Shown here: positions 35,287-48,546 of the stretch, in pieces
How the letters are laid out: the number at the start of each line of letters is the position of its first letter
Numbering within the stretch: the first letter of the stretch is position 1
Assembly: GCA_949318235.1 (NCBI GenBank)
Contig: OX439132.1
Location: forward strand, 46,172,641-46,236,640
Origin: Ecdyonurus torrentis
Lineage: Eukaryota; Arthropoda; Insecta; Ephemeroptera; Heptageniidae
DNA length: 64,000 nucleotides
Direction: 5' to 3'
The notes under the pieces: generated by a model
What the model saw: only the letters and a program-made list of their open reading frames with translations
Told to the model about the DNA's origin: nothing
The model's database searches: none
Program-made: the position numbers and the translations under genes

Positions 35287-36774
35287 TTTATGAAATCAGC
35301 ATGCCATTTTTGCCACTTAATATATCATCAGAGATATAAGTGTATGGCTTACAGTGGCACAGACACCTTGGCTTTTTAGAATCTACTTATACGTACAAAA
35401 ACAATTGCACAAGTTCTTAAAATCTGATGCGACTATTCCTTCTAATTTAAATATTAAATTAAAGTATGATCGTTATTTAGCTGACTTTTATACTTTGATT
35501 CATGTGAGTTTTTAGCTTCAATTAGCACTCATCAGCTACATTTTATGGTTAAAATGACAAACAGGTATTGCCTTGTATGAAGCGGCAATAACTGTTAATG
35601 TGATTTTGGCCACCAAAAGTGAACAAATAGCGTGAGATGGTTCTGAAGATACATGAAGCTGAGTATACTGTATAAGTGGGCGTAGCAAACTTTGATTTAA
35701 TTTTTTAATTAAAAGGAAGAGGCGCACCGGCTCAATACGACATTTAAAATTATTTTCATAAATACTAGTACTAATAGTGGATTAAACACATCTTCAAATT
35801 TTTTTTGTGTCTGTTTCCCTTTAAAATTTGAAAATTACTACATTAATATACAGTTAATTTACTGTAGAGTGGAAATGTAATAAAAGAAGTTTCTGTAAAA
35901 CAGGCGCTACACATTTTTACTGTTCTGAATCGATAACTATAGAAGTACTGTATTAAAAAAAAAAAAAAAAAATGAAGAGACAATGCGCACTTTATAACTG
36001 CATAATGAAGTATATTTTAATAATATAAAATATTTTATATGGGAACAACACAAAAGTTTACCTTTGAGTTATAATTTATTTACTGATTTCTTCATTAAAA
36101 CACTTGTCTTTGTTCTATAAACTACACACAACTCTTGAGCCAGCTGTGAAAATTTTCCTTTGTTAAAAACATCTGATCATGACATCATTACCTGTTTACT
36201 ACGTTTATACATATGGTTGACTATTGTTATTTTTTCGTTTGGAACTTTGGACCTGATAAGAATGAACAAAAAGTCACACACAAAAAGAAAAAAAAAAAAA
36301 AAAAAATCCAATCTCAACATGCGACTCACATTTATCGGCTCAAAAAACAAGATCAACCAATGAATGCGAATTATTTTTTTGGGCAGCTAAAAACACTTGC
36401 AGTCGGTGCAACAGAGAAAGTGTAAGTAAGTGTCCGCATCAACATCTCAATGCATAATTTGAATCATAGTAAAGCAATTTACTTGCTTTTACTTTTTTTA
36501 CTTTTTAATCTATTATATGAATTGCAAGTTTTCAACGTTTTTAATAAAATCAATTCAAAAATGTCAAAATGGTGAAATTTAAGGAGATTTGCAATTTAAT
36601 TTAACTGACAAGCACCTTAAACCTATAGAAACTAAAAGCTCTTTAAATTATGTGATGGAATATATAATGCAACAATTCATTTGTTCCCTTTTCCTTTTTT
36701 TTTTTTTTTTCTTCCTTTTTTCTTTTTCTTTTTCTTTTTTTTTTATCGTAAACATATCATATTTCTGTTCAAAG

Positions 36775-36844
36775 CTCAGCTTCGAATACCTTGCCTTGCC
36801 GTGCGTGTTAAAAAATACCTCTTCATGGACAGAAAGTAGTGAGG

Positions 36845-36881
<37 letters not shown>

Positions 36882-37500
36882 CCTGACAGGTAGGCTAATT
36901 GTGGCACACAGGTGACCAACTGGTTGCCAGCACTGCAGGATATTAACCTTTTCTTATCTAAATATTAGCTTGTATTTTTTTGAAAATAATCTTATCTTGA
37001 ATCTTAAAGTTTTAATTAAATAATTTATTTAATTATCAAATTAGTTTAGTAGTCTCTAAAATATGACAATTTTTTTTTAAATTTTAACGCATTTATGCTG
37101 TAGACGAAATAAAATAGAGACCATAAAAAGTTTTCAACAGTATTTAGTTTTAAACGTAAAACTTGATTTTCTGTCGAAGATTTGAACTTAAATATAGATT
37201 TTTCCTCGTTACATTTAGGCGCACGTAAAGAATATAAGAGTACAGCACGTAATTTATGTAAATATTGCTAAATAATGAAGAACAACATAACTAATTATGC
37301 TGTTTATATTTATGCTTTAACATATTTTACTATGCAATATCGCATAGGTTATGTTGTATTGAAAAAATTGTACTAAAAATGTACTAGGATAAATATTGAG
37401 CTTTTATTATTATTATTATTTTTTTCGTGAAAGTATTACAATAAACAAAAATTAAGTCAATAGTTAGGCCTACGTCATGAGGATACACCCTATAAAAGTA
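36775..37500. repeat. Conserved segment upstream of ZFb, copy 2
   Basis: Counterpart of 8330-9100, with a shorter AG microsatellite (36848-36878). No ORF was supported. Confidence 0.8.
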
Positions 37501-38113
37501 AGACAAACAAGACAAATTAAAAGTATGCTTATAATTAAAATTTAACAACTATATTTTATTATTATATTGAGTGTATGACAGCATGACAAAATACTGGAAT
37601 ACTTCAACTTTATACTGGAGCAATGATCAAAATAAAACAACTTAACTTTGCATTTCTCTTTTTTTCTTTGGTCAATTTGTCAATTATTATGTTTTTATCA
37701 TACTTAAAGTTATAAATAAATCTATAAATCTTTTAAATTAAATCTACTATTAATTACTCATAAGTAGCAATATGAGTAATTTTCCCATACTGACCCATGT
37801 AATTTATTGCCTACACTCCTCCCTAATAAATTTGACCGGTTGCGTTAAATTTTCCCCATATATTTCACATTTGGAGACATGAACGCTATACGGCCAGATT
37901 TATTCGGGACTTACAACAACCCGTCACACATACACAAGCATTTTAAATTCAAAACGCTTGAAGATGTTTTGTTTATAATGATTGACTTTTGTGTAGCTAA
38001 AAATTGTAATGATATAGTTTGTAAATATAAAGCAAGAAACATTAACTAAATATATCCAAATGATATCCAAGAAATAATCAAAGGATCTAATAAACCTGAC
38101 GTTTAATTTGCAG

Positions 38114-38847
38114 ACCGTCATCTGAAGAAGCGAGTTGTTGAGCCACAATACAGCGAGAGTGAAAGCAACGATGAAGACACCACGTCACCTTATTTTTGTC
38201 AAGATTGCGACGTTTATTTTAAATGTAAAACATCTCTGCAGAGCCACGTCAGCAAGACTCATGACAACAAGGCTCGTCAATCTGGGCAAGTCACCTTCAA
38301 ATGTGACCTCTGTCCTAAATATTATAAAAGTAACAGAGCTTTGTGTGAGCATTATAGAAAACAACACCCAAGAAAGTTAAGATTCTCGTGCGAGATTTGT
38401 AATTCCAAGTTTCCAAACTTACGCGAGTTTCAGCAACATAAAATAAATTTACATGGTAAAGAACTTTACCCGTTTGTTTGCAAGAAGTGTGGGAAACAAT
38501 ATACACATCATCAATGTTTAAGACGCCATATGAAATCTGAACACAGTGAGAATATTAAGTTAAAATTTGGCACAAAATTATCTTGTGCATTTTGTTTTAA
38601 GAGGTTTCAAACAAGGGAACTAAAGAAAGAACACGTGACACAATATCACCCCGAGTTGTGTTTCAAGTGTCGCTTGTGTCCACGTATGTTTTATGAGAAG
38701 CACAAGAGACTGACACACGAGCTAAATGTTCATCGTCAAAATGTGGATCATCCAGAGAAAATTTTCTCATGTGACATTTGTACATTTGTCGTCACGTCAA
38801 AGTTGGTCTTACAAAAACACGAGCAGTCATTGCATAAGACAAAATAA
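38114..38847 (+). CDS. C2H2 zinc-finger terminal exon ZFb2 (gene A alternative)
   Basis: Acceptor TTAATTTGCAG at 38113. Phase-1 start (G+AC, Asp) reading RHLKKRVVEPQYSESES, then seven C2H2 fingers, ending SLHKTK with TAA at 38845-38847. It matches ZFb1 nearly residue for residue, differing for instance at CDICTF versus CKSCTF in the last finger. It lies 3' of ZFa2 and 5' of gene B's BTB exons, so it most simply serves as an alternative last exon of gene A. It could instead be unused. Compared with ZFa2, fingers 3-5 differ at many positions, so the two isoforms would probably recognise different DNA sites. Confidence 0.85.
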
Positions 38848-39130
38848 GAATTTAACTGACTGCACTATTATCTAAATGTAACATTTTAATCACAAACAGA
38901 ACAGCCAAAACAGCCATTATCTTGATTTTTTTTTTCATATAAATGTTTCAAGTTTTTGACTTTTTTTAATCAGGTAAAAACTGTTGAAATTTTAAAATTT
39001 AAGGAGATTTAATTTAACTCTCTGACAAGCACCTTAGACCCAGAGAAACCAAAAATTCTTAAAATTATGCGATGGCAGAATTGTATAACTACCATATTGT
39101 ATTGTGAATTGTATTGTATTCACTCATTCC

Positions 39131-39165
<35 letters not shown>

Positions 39166-39293
39166 GCTTTTTGACTCTTTTTTCTTGGCTTTTTTTATTG
39201 TTCAATTCTAAAAATATTATGATTACATGCAAAGCTTAGTTTGGAAAATCCTGCCTTGCGATTTTAAAAATAGCTCTTCATAGGCAGAAACGG

Positions 39294-39359
<66 letters not shown>

Positions 39360-40344
39360 GCTGACAGTTACGCACATTGTTGCGCATGAGTGGCCAACTT
39401 GCAAGCTACGTCTTCTTTTATTAAAGTCATAGACCACATAACACAACTTGTGCTTTTTAATGAATAAACACAAAATGGGATCTTCAAAACCGATGACAAA
39501 TTTTACCAGTATGCTAATTTAGCCTCACGAGAGAGTAAAAAAACTGTAAAGTATGCAATTTGTGTGAAAATTCATGTTAATGACGTCAGAAACATGCAAA
39601 AATTAGTATGAAATTGTTGTGCAGATTGTACAAATTGAATATTCTGATCACTGCTACGGAGCTACAGTTGGGTTTTGAGACAAATTAATGTTATTTATGT
39701 AAATCCCATCAAGTGTTTTGTGATATAAATGCTTATGTTTTTCTCTGGTCTATTCCTTTAATATAAATTACTAGCTGATGTTATTTTTGTATACTGTATT
39801 AAACCCTTTCTCAATCTGAATATGATAGTTTTATTTAAATACATTATTGAATTATCAAATTATTTTCAAGTAATAAAAAATCTCTAACATTTGGCATTTT
39901 TGTAAAAAATATTAAAACTTATATTGTAAATGAAATAAAATATAGTGACCACAAAAAGTTTTCAACAGTATTTAGTTTTAAAAGTAAAAATTGATTTTCT
40001 ATTGAAGAGTTAACAGTAACTTAAATATCGATTTTCCTCTTTTATTTTAGGCACACATCACGTAAAGAATAAAAGTACGTAATTTATGCCTCATTTATTG
40101 TAGTAATGATCACCCTCGCTGAGTGTTGCTCGATTTGTTAAATACGAGAGAAATGATGTTTGTTATCTATCGATTTTAACGCTACAAAATACAGTTAAAT
40201 AGCCATATGATATATTAAAAGAAATATAATTTAATGAGAAATCAAACTATTTTTTTTTTTTTTTTTTTTTTTTTTTGCGATACAATAACTTTTGGTTATA
40301 GTGCGGTGTCTTAATGGATGAACCATGCATTTCATTCTAAAGCA
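38848..40344. other. 3' flank of ZFb2
   Basis: Non-coding, collinear with block A but lacking the RTE fragment. Poly(T) at 39132-39162 and 40250-40276. Confidence 0.6.
39296..39356. repeat. (AG)n microsatellite
   Basis: About 30 units, versus about 10 at the matching place near 11391. Confidence 0.95.
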
Positions 40345-41424
40345 ATGAAACTTTCAACACTTGTTCTTGACCACCAATGGTTGATTTTTAGAAGCGGTAC
40401 CCCGAGATACTTCCGTCAGGTCAACCCCTTGTGACCTAACAAGGTCCAATTTTGACTCATTTGGTTTTTATTTTTTCTCGAAAAAAATATTGTGTGTATC
40501 AAATTGATTTTTTCACCAGATGATGGAATAATAAATTTTCTATTATTATGAATTTTTTCAAAATTCAGTGTTGCATAATTTTGCAACAGTGATGCCAAAC
40601 TTAAACGAAGTCAACAAATTGCATAATTTTTCTTCAGCAAAAGTGATTAAAAGTTGAAAAATAAAAAATTAGTAAAAATGAAGTTTCAATGTTTAATACC
40701 ATGCATTAACACTATAGCAATATAATTAAAATAATATTTCCGAATTTGAATAAAAACTCTAATCTTTTTTTAGTATTTTCCTAGCTGCGAGTTTTTGAAT
40801 CTGCGACTCTCGCTCTCAAAACAATAGCAAGTCACGGACTTCATTCATTCATTTTTCATTCATTTTTTCTTTCTGTGTAATTCTTTTTATAAATAATAAA
40901 TAATCTAAAATAAAAATGATAGAAAAGTCCGTGCCTTTTGCTATTGTTTTGAGAGCGAGAGAGTCGCAGGTTCAAAATCTCACAACTAGGAAAATACTAA
41001 AAAAATTTAAAGTTTATATTCAAATTCGGAAATATTATTTTAAATATATTGCTATAATGTTAATGCATAGTATTAAACATTGAAACTTCATTTTTACTCT
41101 TTTTTATTTTTCAACTTTTAATCACTTTTGCTGAAGAAAAATTATGCATTTTGTTGACTTCGTTTAAGTTTGGCATCACTGTTGCAAAATTATGCAACAC
41201 TGAATTTTGAAAAAATTCATAATAATAAATAATTTATTCCTCCATCACCTGGTGAAAAAAATCAAATTGATACACACAATATTTTTTTCGAGAAAAAATA
41301 AAAACCAAATGAGTCAAAATTGGACCTTGTAAGGTCACCAGGGGTTGACCTGACGGAAGTATCTCGGGGTACCGCTTCTAAAAATCAACCATTGGTGGTA
41401 AAGAAAAAGTGTTGAAATTTTCAT
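40345..41424. repeat. Long inverted-repeat (foldback) element, copy B
   Basis: More complete copy of 12427-13355. Both arms contain GAAGCGGTACCCCGAGATAC and the CAGGTCAACCCC..GTGACC stretch, around a loop near 40880. No ORF. Confidence 0.8.
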
Positions 41425-41438
41425 ATATAGTCCATATA

Positions 41439-41440
41439 TG

Positions 41441-41506
<66 letters not shown>
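41439..41506. repeat. (AT)n microsatellite
   Basis: About 33 AT units, much longer than in block A (13376-13388). Confidence 0.9.
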
Positions 41507-41509
<3 letters not shown>

Positions 41510-41510
41510 T

Positions 41511-41629
41511 GAAAATTTAAATATCAAGCGAGGTGTCATGATGATAAAAATTCATTGCAGTCTTACCTTCTATAAGACCCTGGGCTTTCACTTGCTGCTT
41601 GTTTTGACGCTAAAAAATAACACACAACA

Positions 41630-41632
<3 letters not shown>
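41511..41632 (-). mobile_element. Penelope-like element tail fragment
   Basis: Counterpart of 13392-13527, matching the outer end of the element at 51562-54199. Confidence 0.65.

Positions 41633-41722
<90 letters not shown>
41633..41722. repeat. (AT)n microsatellite
   Basis: About 45 units with one CATATA interruption. Confidence 0.9.
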
Positions 41723-41872
41723 AATATAGGCCTATACACACACATATATTAGTGTCACCATATTGTACTCTAACAGACGAAATCTCTTTTAAAAATGGTT
41801 TAAAATGTTTATTCATTATTATTCATTCATTATTATTCATTCATTATTATTCATTCATTATTATAATGTTTA

Positions 41873-43501
41873 TGTGACAAGATCTATATTACTATGTAAT
41901 CTTCTGATCAATAAATTTATTTATTTATTTATGATTGTCTGCGCATGATGTCATACTGAATGTGCTTTCACGTCATACTGGATTAATGAACCAAAATTTC
42001 TCAGCTGAGGACAAAATTCGTTCTTTGGGAAATTGTTTATTTTTTGTTATATAGGGTGTATATGTGGATGACGTCATATTTATTGCGCTTGGAGGCCATA
42101 CTGGAGTAGTGAATAACATTGATCAGCATAGGACAAACTTCATTTAAGCCAATTTTCTTTGGGAAATCGATTAATTTTTTGTTAATGTTATTTTTCTCAC
42201 ATACTTGAGATGCTAATTCAACATATTTACAACATTAATTAATGCTCCCAAAAATATTTCATGGTTTTAAACCGGCAAAATGATTTATTTTATTTACTCA
42301 CATTATACTTTTGAGATACTAAATTCAATGCTCTAAATAATATATGCTCTCAAAAATATTGCTTCATATTTTCAAACTGCCAATATGAGTATAATATGAA
42401 TCATTTTACTATATATAGGCCCATGTTATTGAGTGATTTAACATTTGTTGGCATGGACGACATGTCAAAATAGCTTTTAAAAACGCGTAAATTCAAGGGC
42501 GTTTTATGGTCACCATTTCTTGTATTTTTATTATTTATCTCAATATTGTTCGATTTTTTTTTTTTTTAATATTGTCTACTTTTTTATTGAATTTTCTGAT
42601 CTATTATACTGGGACTGAAGAGAGGCATTTCAAATTGTGCCATTTATGATAAAACACACTTGTACATATTATTACAGAATAAAACTGAAAGAATGTAAAA
42701 TGTTTGATTATTTCTGCAACAATGTAATTCTAAAATAAAATCATTATCTATTAAATTTACATATCTCTGATTACGAGAGTTGAGGATACAGATTTATATA
42801 GTTCTTTTAAATTCAACATAATGCAAAATAAAATACTTTGTTTGTAAACGTATATGTTTTATTTTTTTAGCGAAAAAATTATTTCAAAAGTATTTCTCCC
42901 GCGCAAAAACTTCTAACGCATTTGCATTTCGCATGTGTTTTGTTTCCAAACAGATGCCAAATGTTAGCCAAATGAATACAAGAAATTTAGCTGTGCTTTT
43001 TGTACTAATTGTCAATTAAACTGTCAATGAATATACTAAATACTAACATAATATTTTAATTCAGTATTTAAGCAATAATTCTGATAATTTGTTTGACTTG
43101 CGCGGATTTACAAAAATATTTTTAAACGACCACCAGTCACCACTCGCAACATTCGGTATACCCAACATTCTCATTGTTGCTGCTCGAATGATGTCCGGTT
43201 ACTTCTTCTCATGATATAACTATCATGCTTCTTCTATTATAAGCTTCAAAGAAAATATAAAAAGAAAAAAGGTAAACAAAATTGATGATACAATCTTAGC
43301 AGATGCATTATTTGTACATATACATACTGATTTGTAGGAAAAAGAAATAAAGTTGTATGTATGTACATTATTGATATTCCCTGAGATTTTGCTTGCCCCA
43401 GTTTACTGTACGATAGATAAAATATATTGAGGTATGTATATAATATGCATACTTTTATTTCAGTAATTTATTGATGTTATGTTTGCCAGAGCAGCTTGAG
43501 C
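41873..43501. other. 5' region of gene B
   Basis: Collinear with 15430-17055. Includes the probable 5' UTR acceptor TTTATTTCAG at about 43462. No promoter could be fixed. Confidence 0.4.
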
Positions 43502-43672
43502 ATGAGTCAGCTGACGTTGAAATGTGAGAAGTTTGGTCTGAGCCGAGGACTGCGTGACTTGCTGTCCAGTGGAGATCTGGTGGACGTGACCCTTGCCTGC
43601 CAGGGACAATATATCCAGGCACACAAGACTGTGCTGGCTGCCTGCAGTCCACACTTCAGGTCTCTCTTCAAG
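43502..43672 (+). CDS. Gene B exon 1: N-terminal half of BTB domain
   Basis: ATG 43502; 57 codons, phase 0 donor AAG|GTAAGT. Differs from gene A at one residue (GLRD versus GLCD). Confidence 0.9.
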
Positions 43673-43757
43673 GTAAGTGTCCACGTCAAACCAGGCTAGC
43701 TGCCATGTGAGTGACAACTTATGTATATCTATACAATACATAATTTTATGATTACAG

Positions 43758-43842
43758 TTGCAGCCTTGGCAGCAGCCCATTGTGTTCCTGCAAGATGTGG
43801 AGCTGGCAAAACTTGAGGCCTTGGTGGACTTCATGTACAATG
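43758..43842 (+). CDS. Gene B exon 2: BTB domain, middle
   Basis: Encodes the same residues as gene A exon 2, ending in phase 1. Its donor GGTAAGTAT is repeated 330 bases downstream by the target duplication of the 43859-44171 insert, so two donor-like sequences now exist. Confidence 0.9.
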
Positions 43843-43858
43843 GTAAGTATACTAATGT

Positions 43859-44171
43859 AATTAATTAGGAAAGGTTAAAACCATTTCGGTTTGAATTTGT
43901 AATCAAAGAAAAGGATAGGAGAAACCATCAAGCGCCTTACTACGATGAGGTCCGTAGCTTGGTGAAAGTCTTGATGGCACAGCTTGCACAAATATTTACA
44001 TATTGACTAAGACATTTCGAGGGCAACAACCCTCTGAAGAAGAAGGCTGTTGCCCTCGAAACGTCTTCATTAACTTGTAAATATTTGTGTAACCTGTGCC
44101 ATCAAGATTTTCACCAAGCTATGGACCTCATCGTGGTAAGGCGCTTGTTGGTTTCTCCTATCCTTTTCTTT
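43859..44171. mobile_element. Intronic inverted-repeat insertion with 17-bp target duplication
   Basis: Absent from gene A. Flanked by GGTAAGTATACTAATGT (43842-43858) and GGTAAGTATAAAAATGT (44172-44188). The ends mirror each other (GGAGAAACCATCAAGCGCC / GGCGCTTG..GGTTTCTCC). The centre carries GAGGGCAACAACCCTCTGAAGAAGAAGG and TTGCCCTCGAAACGTC, reminiscent of Penelope-type tails. The long variable target duplication argues for a retrotransposition-type insertion. Confidence 0.7.
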
Positions 44172-44703
44172 GGTAAGTATAAAAATGTTAGTCACAGTTT
44201 AGTGTAGCAATATTTTTGTATTGTCCGCATGCTCAATGTTGACAACGGCCCAGGTAACTTTGTGGCTGCCAATGTCCTGCATGTTTGAGAGCTAGCTGGC
44301 TGTGCTTGTAAGTGTAAGTGATGCACTTGTCAGCTACAAGAAAACTACTGCATTATTTTGTCTGCATGAACATTTGCAGTACATAGTGCAGCTGGAGAAA
44401 ACATTGCACTTGACATGCATGCACTTGTCTGACACTTCAGTGTACAGAGTGACAAAATACTTGACCTTGGCCAGAGTCATGGGGGAGCATCTGTGACGTC
44501 ACACGTTTTGGTAACAGCAATGTTAACTATATGCGCAAAACAATTCACAACAGCCTTGTAAGTCTCCCCCCCCCCCCCCCCCCAGCCAGAGTGACATAAA
44601 TAATGTACATTGCAACATTGAGACAATGCACTTGACCTGGACGTAAAGAGCAAACTTGTGTTTACTTCACTGGGCTCAGTCATTAAATATTTGTGTTTTG
44701 CAG

Positions 44704-44792
44704 GAGAAGTGACAGTGCAGCAAGAAGACTTGGCAGGCTTGCTCAGACTTGCAGAGGCCCTCAAAGTCACAGGACTGGCTGCACAAGACAAG
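44704..44792 (+). CDS. Gene B exon 3: BTB domain, C-terminal helices
   Basis: Acceptor TGTTTTGCAG. Encodes GEVTVQQEDLAGLL... as in gene A; phase 1 to 0. Confidence 0.9.
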
Positions 44793-44934
44793 GTAGGACT
44801 TGGGGGAAACTAAGATACACTTGTCCCTTTTTTATTTTTGTTATTTTACTTCTGGTAAAATGTACCTATATGTACCTATATTTTACCTTGGTATTCCTTA
44901 CCTAGCCTGCCTAATTACTCATGAATATCATAAA

Positions 44935-45200
44935 CACAGATATAAAGGAAAATAAACCATTGCGATTAGGTATGATAAATTTAAGTGAAAAAGATGAGAG
45001 GAAACCAGCAAGGGACTTACTATAGTGAAGAGAGTCCCATAGTTTGGTGAAAATACTTTTAGCGCTATTATTATTAGCGTTAATATTTTTTCTTCAATGA
45101 AGGCAAGAATTTCACCAAACTATTGAATTCCTCCCACCATAGTTTCTTGCTGGTTTTCTCCTATCTCCGTCTTCCCAAATTTATTATGGAGAATCATAAG
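44935..45200. mobile_element. Intronic inverted-repeat element (TTTGGTGAAA arms), copy B
   Basis: Counterpart of 18155-18440, with a shorter loop lacking the poly(T) part. Confidence 0.5.
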
Positions 45201-45596
45201 CATGTATTTACTATTGATCACTTGTTGCGTATTATTACAAAATTAACATTAGTAATTATGTTTGGCCATTGATCCTTCATGTAGCCTCAATAGTGAGCTG
45301 GTTAAGTCAATGTATTTGTTTACTTCCACAACACAGCATAACTTGCAGCATGGTAAAGTCAGTCGTGACATTTGTGATAACACTTAGATTGTTCTTTACC
45401 TTGTTTTACTTGTTAAACAATACTGTAATAAGACAATTCTATCATCCAACTTTGTTATAAATTTAGTTTTCCTTTGCTTTCATTGTGCATGTTTCATCAG
45501 GACAAAGGTTGTAGTTTGTCATTGAAATATTGTGTAGTAATCAAGTTTGTAGTAACAAGGTTTTCTTGTGTCTAAATTGTTTTTATTTGTTTTCAG

Positions 45597-45697
45597 TCAA
45601 GTGAGGGAGAGCTGCTGACCACTGATGTACAACCTAAGACTTTATTGAGCCACCCTGCACCACCCCCACCTACACCCCCTCCAGCCAAGATTGCCAG
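45597..45697 (+). CDS. Gene B exon 4: Pro-rich linker
   Basis: As gene A exon 4; ends phase 2 at AG|GTAAGA. Confidence 0.85.
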
Positions 45698-45770
45698 GTA
45701 AGATTAGACGAGATAAACCAAGGCTAAGTACAAACTGTAATTACAACAATTTGCTCTTTGCCACACACAG

Positions 45771-46123
45771 ACGCAGTAACAACTGTGATGTCTCCAAGCG
45801 TGCCACTTCACCTGAGCTAGAGGAGGTGCAGACCACCTCTGTACATACTACCTCTCAAGTAGAGCAGCCACCTCATGCTGAGCAGTCGTGGGTGCCAGCC
45901 ATTGACAACATAGGGAGCATGGTTCAAGACACCAGGCCACCATGCAGTCAAGCCAGTGGTAGCATTGTGACTGAGCCTGAGCAGGCGTGGGCACCAAAGA
46001 CTGAATGTGGCTTAGCTGTAGAGTCACTTGAAGCTTCTGCTTTGTTAATGATGGATGACATCAAGGTGGAGCACGAGGAGTTACTTGACCTCTCTGAGGA
46101 CCAGGGGTCAACCAACATGCAAG
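45771..46123 (+). CDS. Gene B exon 5: acidic Ser/Thr-rich linker
   Basis: As gene A exon 5 with a few substitutions; keeps IKVEHEELLDLSED. Donor CAAG|GTGAGA, phase 1. Confidence 0.85.
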
Positions 46124-46373
46124 GTGAGAAATATCACAAGTTTATCATGGTCTCTGTCTTGTGGAGTGTTATAATTTTCAAATATACTTTGTTTTTATTT
46201 ATTTAAAAGAAGACGATATAATATTTTCCTTTGATTTCATTTCTGCACTTTACTTACAAAAAAGTCCATCTGTTAAATATAACATACCCCCCCTCCCCCT
46301 CCTGTATCTGCTACATATGCTGCTGTATATGTCATGTATTATGAGAATACTGATTGTTGATGTTTGATGGCAG

Positions 46374-46433
46374 ACTGTGATGCTGAAGAAGAAGAAGACT
46401 TGTCACATCTCGCAGATCAAACCTCGCTGCAAG
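46374..46433 (+). CDS. Gene B exon 6: short acidic exon missing from gene A
   Basis: Sixty bases between GATGGCAG and donor AAG|GTCAGT, phase 1 in and out. Encodes DCDAEEEEDLSHLADQTSLQ. Being symmetrical (phase 1-1), it can be included or skipped without a frameshift. In gene A the surrounding segment was replaced by the hammerhead cassette. Confidence 0.7.
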
Positions 46434-46509
46434 GTCAGTGTACCACCTTGTCTTGTTGTTGTTGTTGTCATGGACTTGAAGTTCGTACATACACATGTTA
46501 TGTCTCTAC

Positions 46510-46599
46510 CAGGGCCGGCTTCGCATAAGGCCTTAGTCTGGGATCCCAGACCGGGCCTTTGCTTTTGTGGGCCTTTTATTTTGGGGAAAAAAAAGAGAG

Positions 46600-46637
<38 letters not shown>

Positions 46638-47419
46638 GAAAAGAAAAGGAAAAGAAAATGAAGTGTAAAGTTGATGTGAAAAAATTCGCACATTTTTTAT
46701 TAATTTTTTTATTTTACTTTTGTTTAAAAAAAAAAGAAAGATCATCGTTGTTTCCTGAAATTGTCACTTTTAATTATAATGTATTTTTTAAACCTGTCGT
46801 ATTTTTGTTTCTTCCCTTTACTTCTTGTATATTATTATAATTTTGAAAGCTTTTCAATTTAATATTAATTTTTTCTTATAAACGATTTAAGCCCCACGCG
46901 CGCTGAATTCAATGACTCACATCAGCATTATTCCTCCTTTTTTTTTTATAATATGTGTACAATATTGTAGCTGCAATTTAAACCGGTTCGAGCTCCCACC
47001 CGGGCCAAAATCTTAGGGTACCCTTAAAAAAAAAATTAAAAAAAATAGACCTGGGTTATTATGAGCTTTCAGCTCAAGAACGAGCCAGCCCCAGTTCAAC
47101 CCATCGTGCAAATTTCTTTAGAATTTTATAGCTTTTTTTTTTTTTTTTTTTATTATTATACATTTTCTTTTAATTTATAATTTACGACTTTTGACTTTAA
47201 TAACAATCATTATTTTTGTATACAATGAAAAGCAGGCTTTTTTTGCTATAGGTTCGAGAGCTCATTTTTGAATATCTGCTCAAACATCAAGTTTTAACAA
47301 GTTGTAGCTCATTTTTCGGATTTAAGATTTCAAGCATAACTCGGGCTTAAAGTCAACCATTCTAAAAAAATCAAACTTTTCATAGCTCTAATTATATAAA
47401 CTTACATATATTATACGTT

Positions 47420-47450
<31 letters not shown>

Positions 47451-47796
47451 TTCACTTTTTTATTTGCATTTTGTTATCTTAATAATTTCTAACATAAACA
47501 CATAAAAGTATTTCTTTAATGAAGAAGTATCTTTTTCTTCTATTATTTATCCATTTTTGTTCTCTAAATATTTAAAGCTTGCTAATGAATAATTTTTAAT
47601 TTAATTTCTCTGGAAGAGTGAAAAAATAAAAATTTAGTTCAGAATTAGCCAAAAATCGATGTGTCACGCCCCCTTTTAAAAAATTTTCGCCTGCGGCGCA
47701 AACTAGGGGGGGCTGACGCCCCCCAGACCCCCCATTGGGATGCGGGTCTTTTCTTTTTTCTTCCGGACGGGGCTTTTAGCTCCCAAGCTGGCCATG
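46510..47796. mobile_element. hAT-like element in gene B intron 6
   Basis: Left end CAGGGCCGGCTTCGC, right end (inverse) GCTGGCCATG. 8-bp duplication GTCTCTAC / TTCTCTAC (one mismatch). The interior is homopolymer-rich (AAAAGAAAAG runs, poly(T)) with a GC patch CGCCTGCGGCGCAAACTAGG near the right end, similar to CGCCGCAGGC in the element at 26138. No transposase. Confidence 0.7.
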
Positions 47797-48546
47797 TTCT
47801 CTACTGTAGCCTCACAAACTGAGGAGAAAACTTGTGAAGTAGACAATAACTTGTGTGATGCATGATGTCATTTTTAGCAGAATAGAACATGTGAAACTAC
47901 AGAAGAGATTTTTATAGTGTACAGAGGATATATATATATATATAATCAGATAATTTTCAACACCAGATTTTGGATAAGAATTCATCCAATTCATGCAAAG
48001 TTTGTGGACACAAATCTACCTGGATAATTTATGTATTATCGAGATTGCAAGACAAAAAATCAACAAAAATATAAAAAGTTACGATTTAAAAAAAAAAGAT
48101 TATTTTTCAGAGTCTGATGATTGTTTTGTAGATGTGAACCTTGGCAGATGCTTTGTACACTGATTGTAGGAGAAAGAAATGAAATAAGAAATTTTGAATA
48201 AAAAAAGAATAATAATAATAAAGTCAATTAAGCAATAAAATACATATCTGAAATTGGGTAGAAGTGGTCTGTTTTGTGATCATCATACAAAGCTGGGGAA
48301 AGGAAAATTTTATTCTTTTTTTCTTTCTAGAAGGGGAGGGTGGGCATTATAAAGGTCTAATATGTATATTTGAGGCCCACATCTCTGAATGTACCAGATT
48401 GTTATGAGTTCAGGAGAGATGTGAAACAAATTATGAAAATTAATTTAAAATGTTAATTAGTCTGAAAATATAATTGCTACATTATAATGACTATCCCCTA
48501 GCTTTCATCAGTATTGTACTTAAATTTGACGTTGTTCTTTGTGCAG

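Noticed and set aside
44025..44085. Possible hammerhead in the 43859-44171 insert (CTGAAGA...GAAACGTC)
   Set aside because: Position 7 of the core may vary, but stem II needs an extra base and stem I does not pair. More likely just the central hairpin of the inverted repeat.
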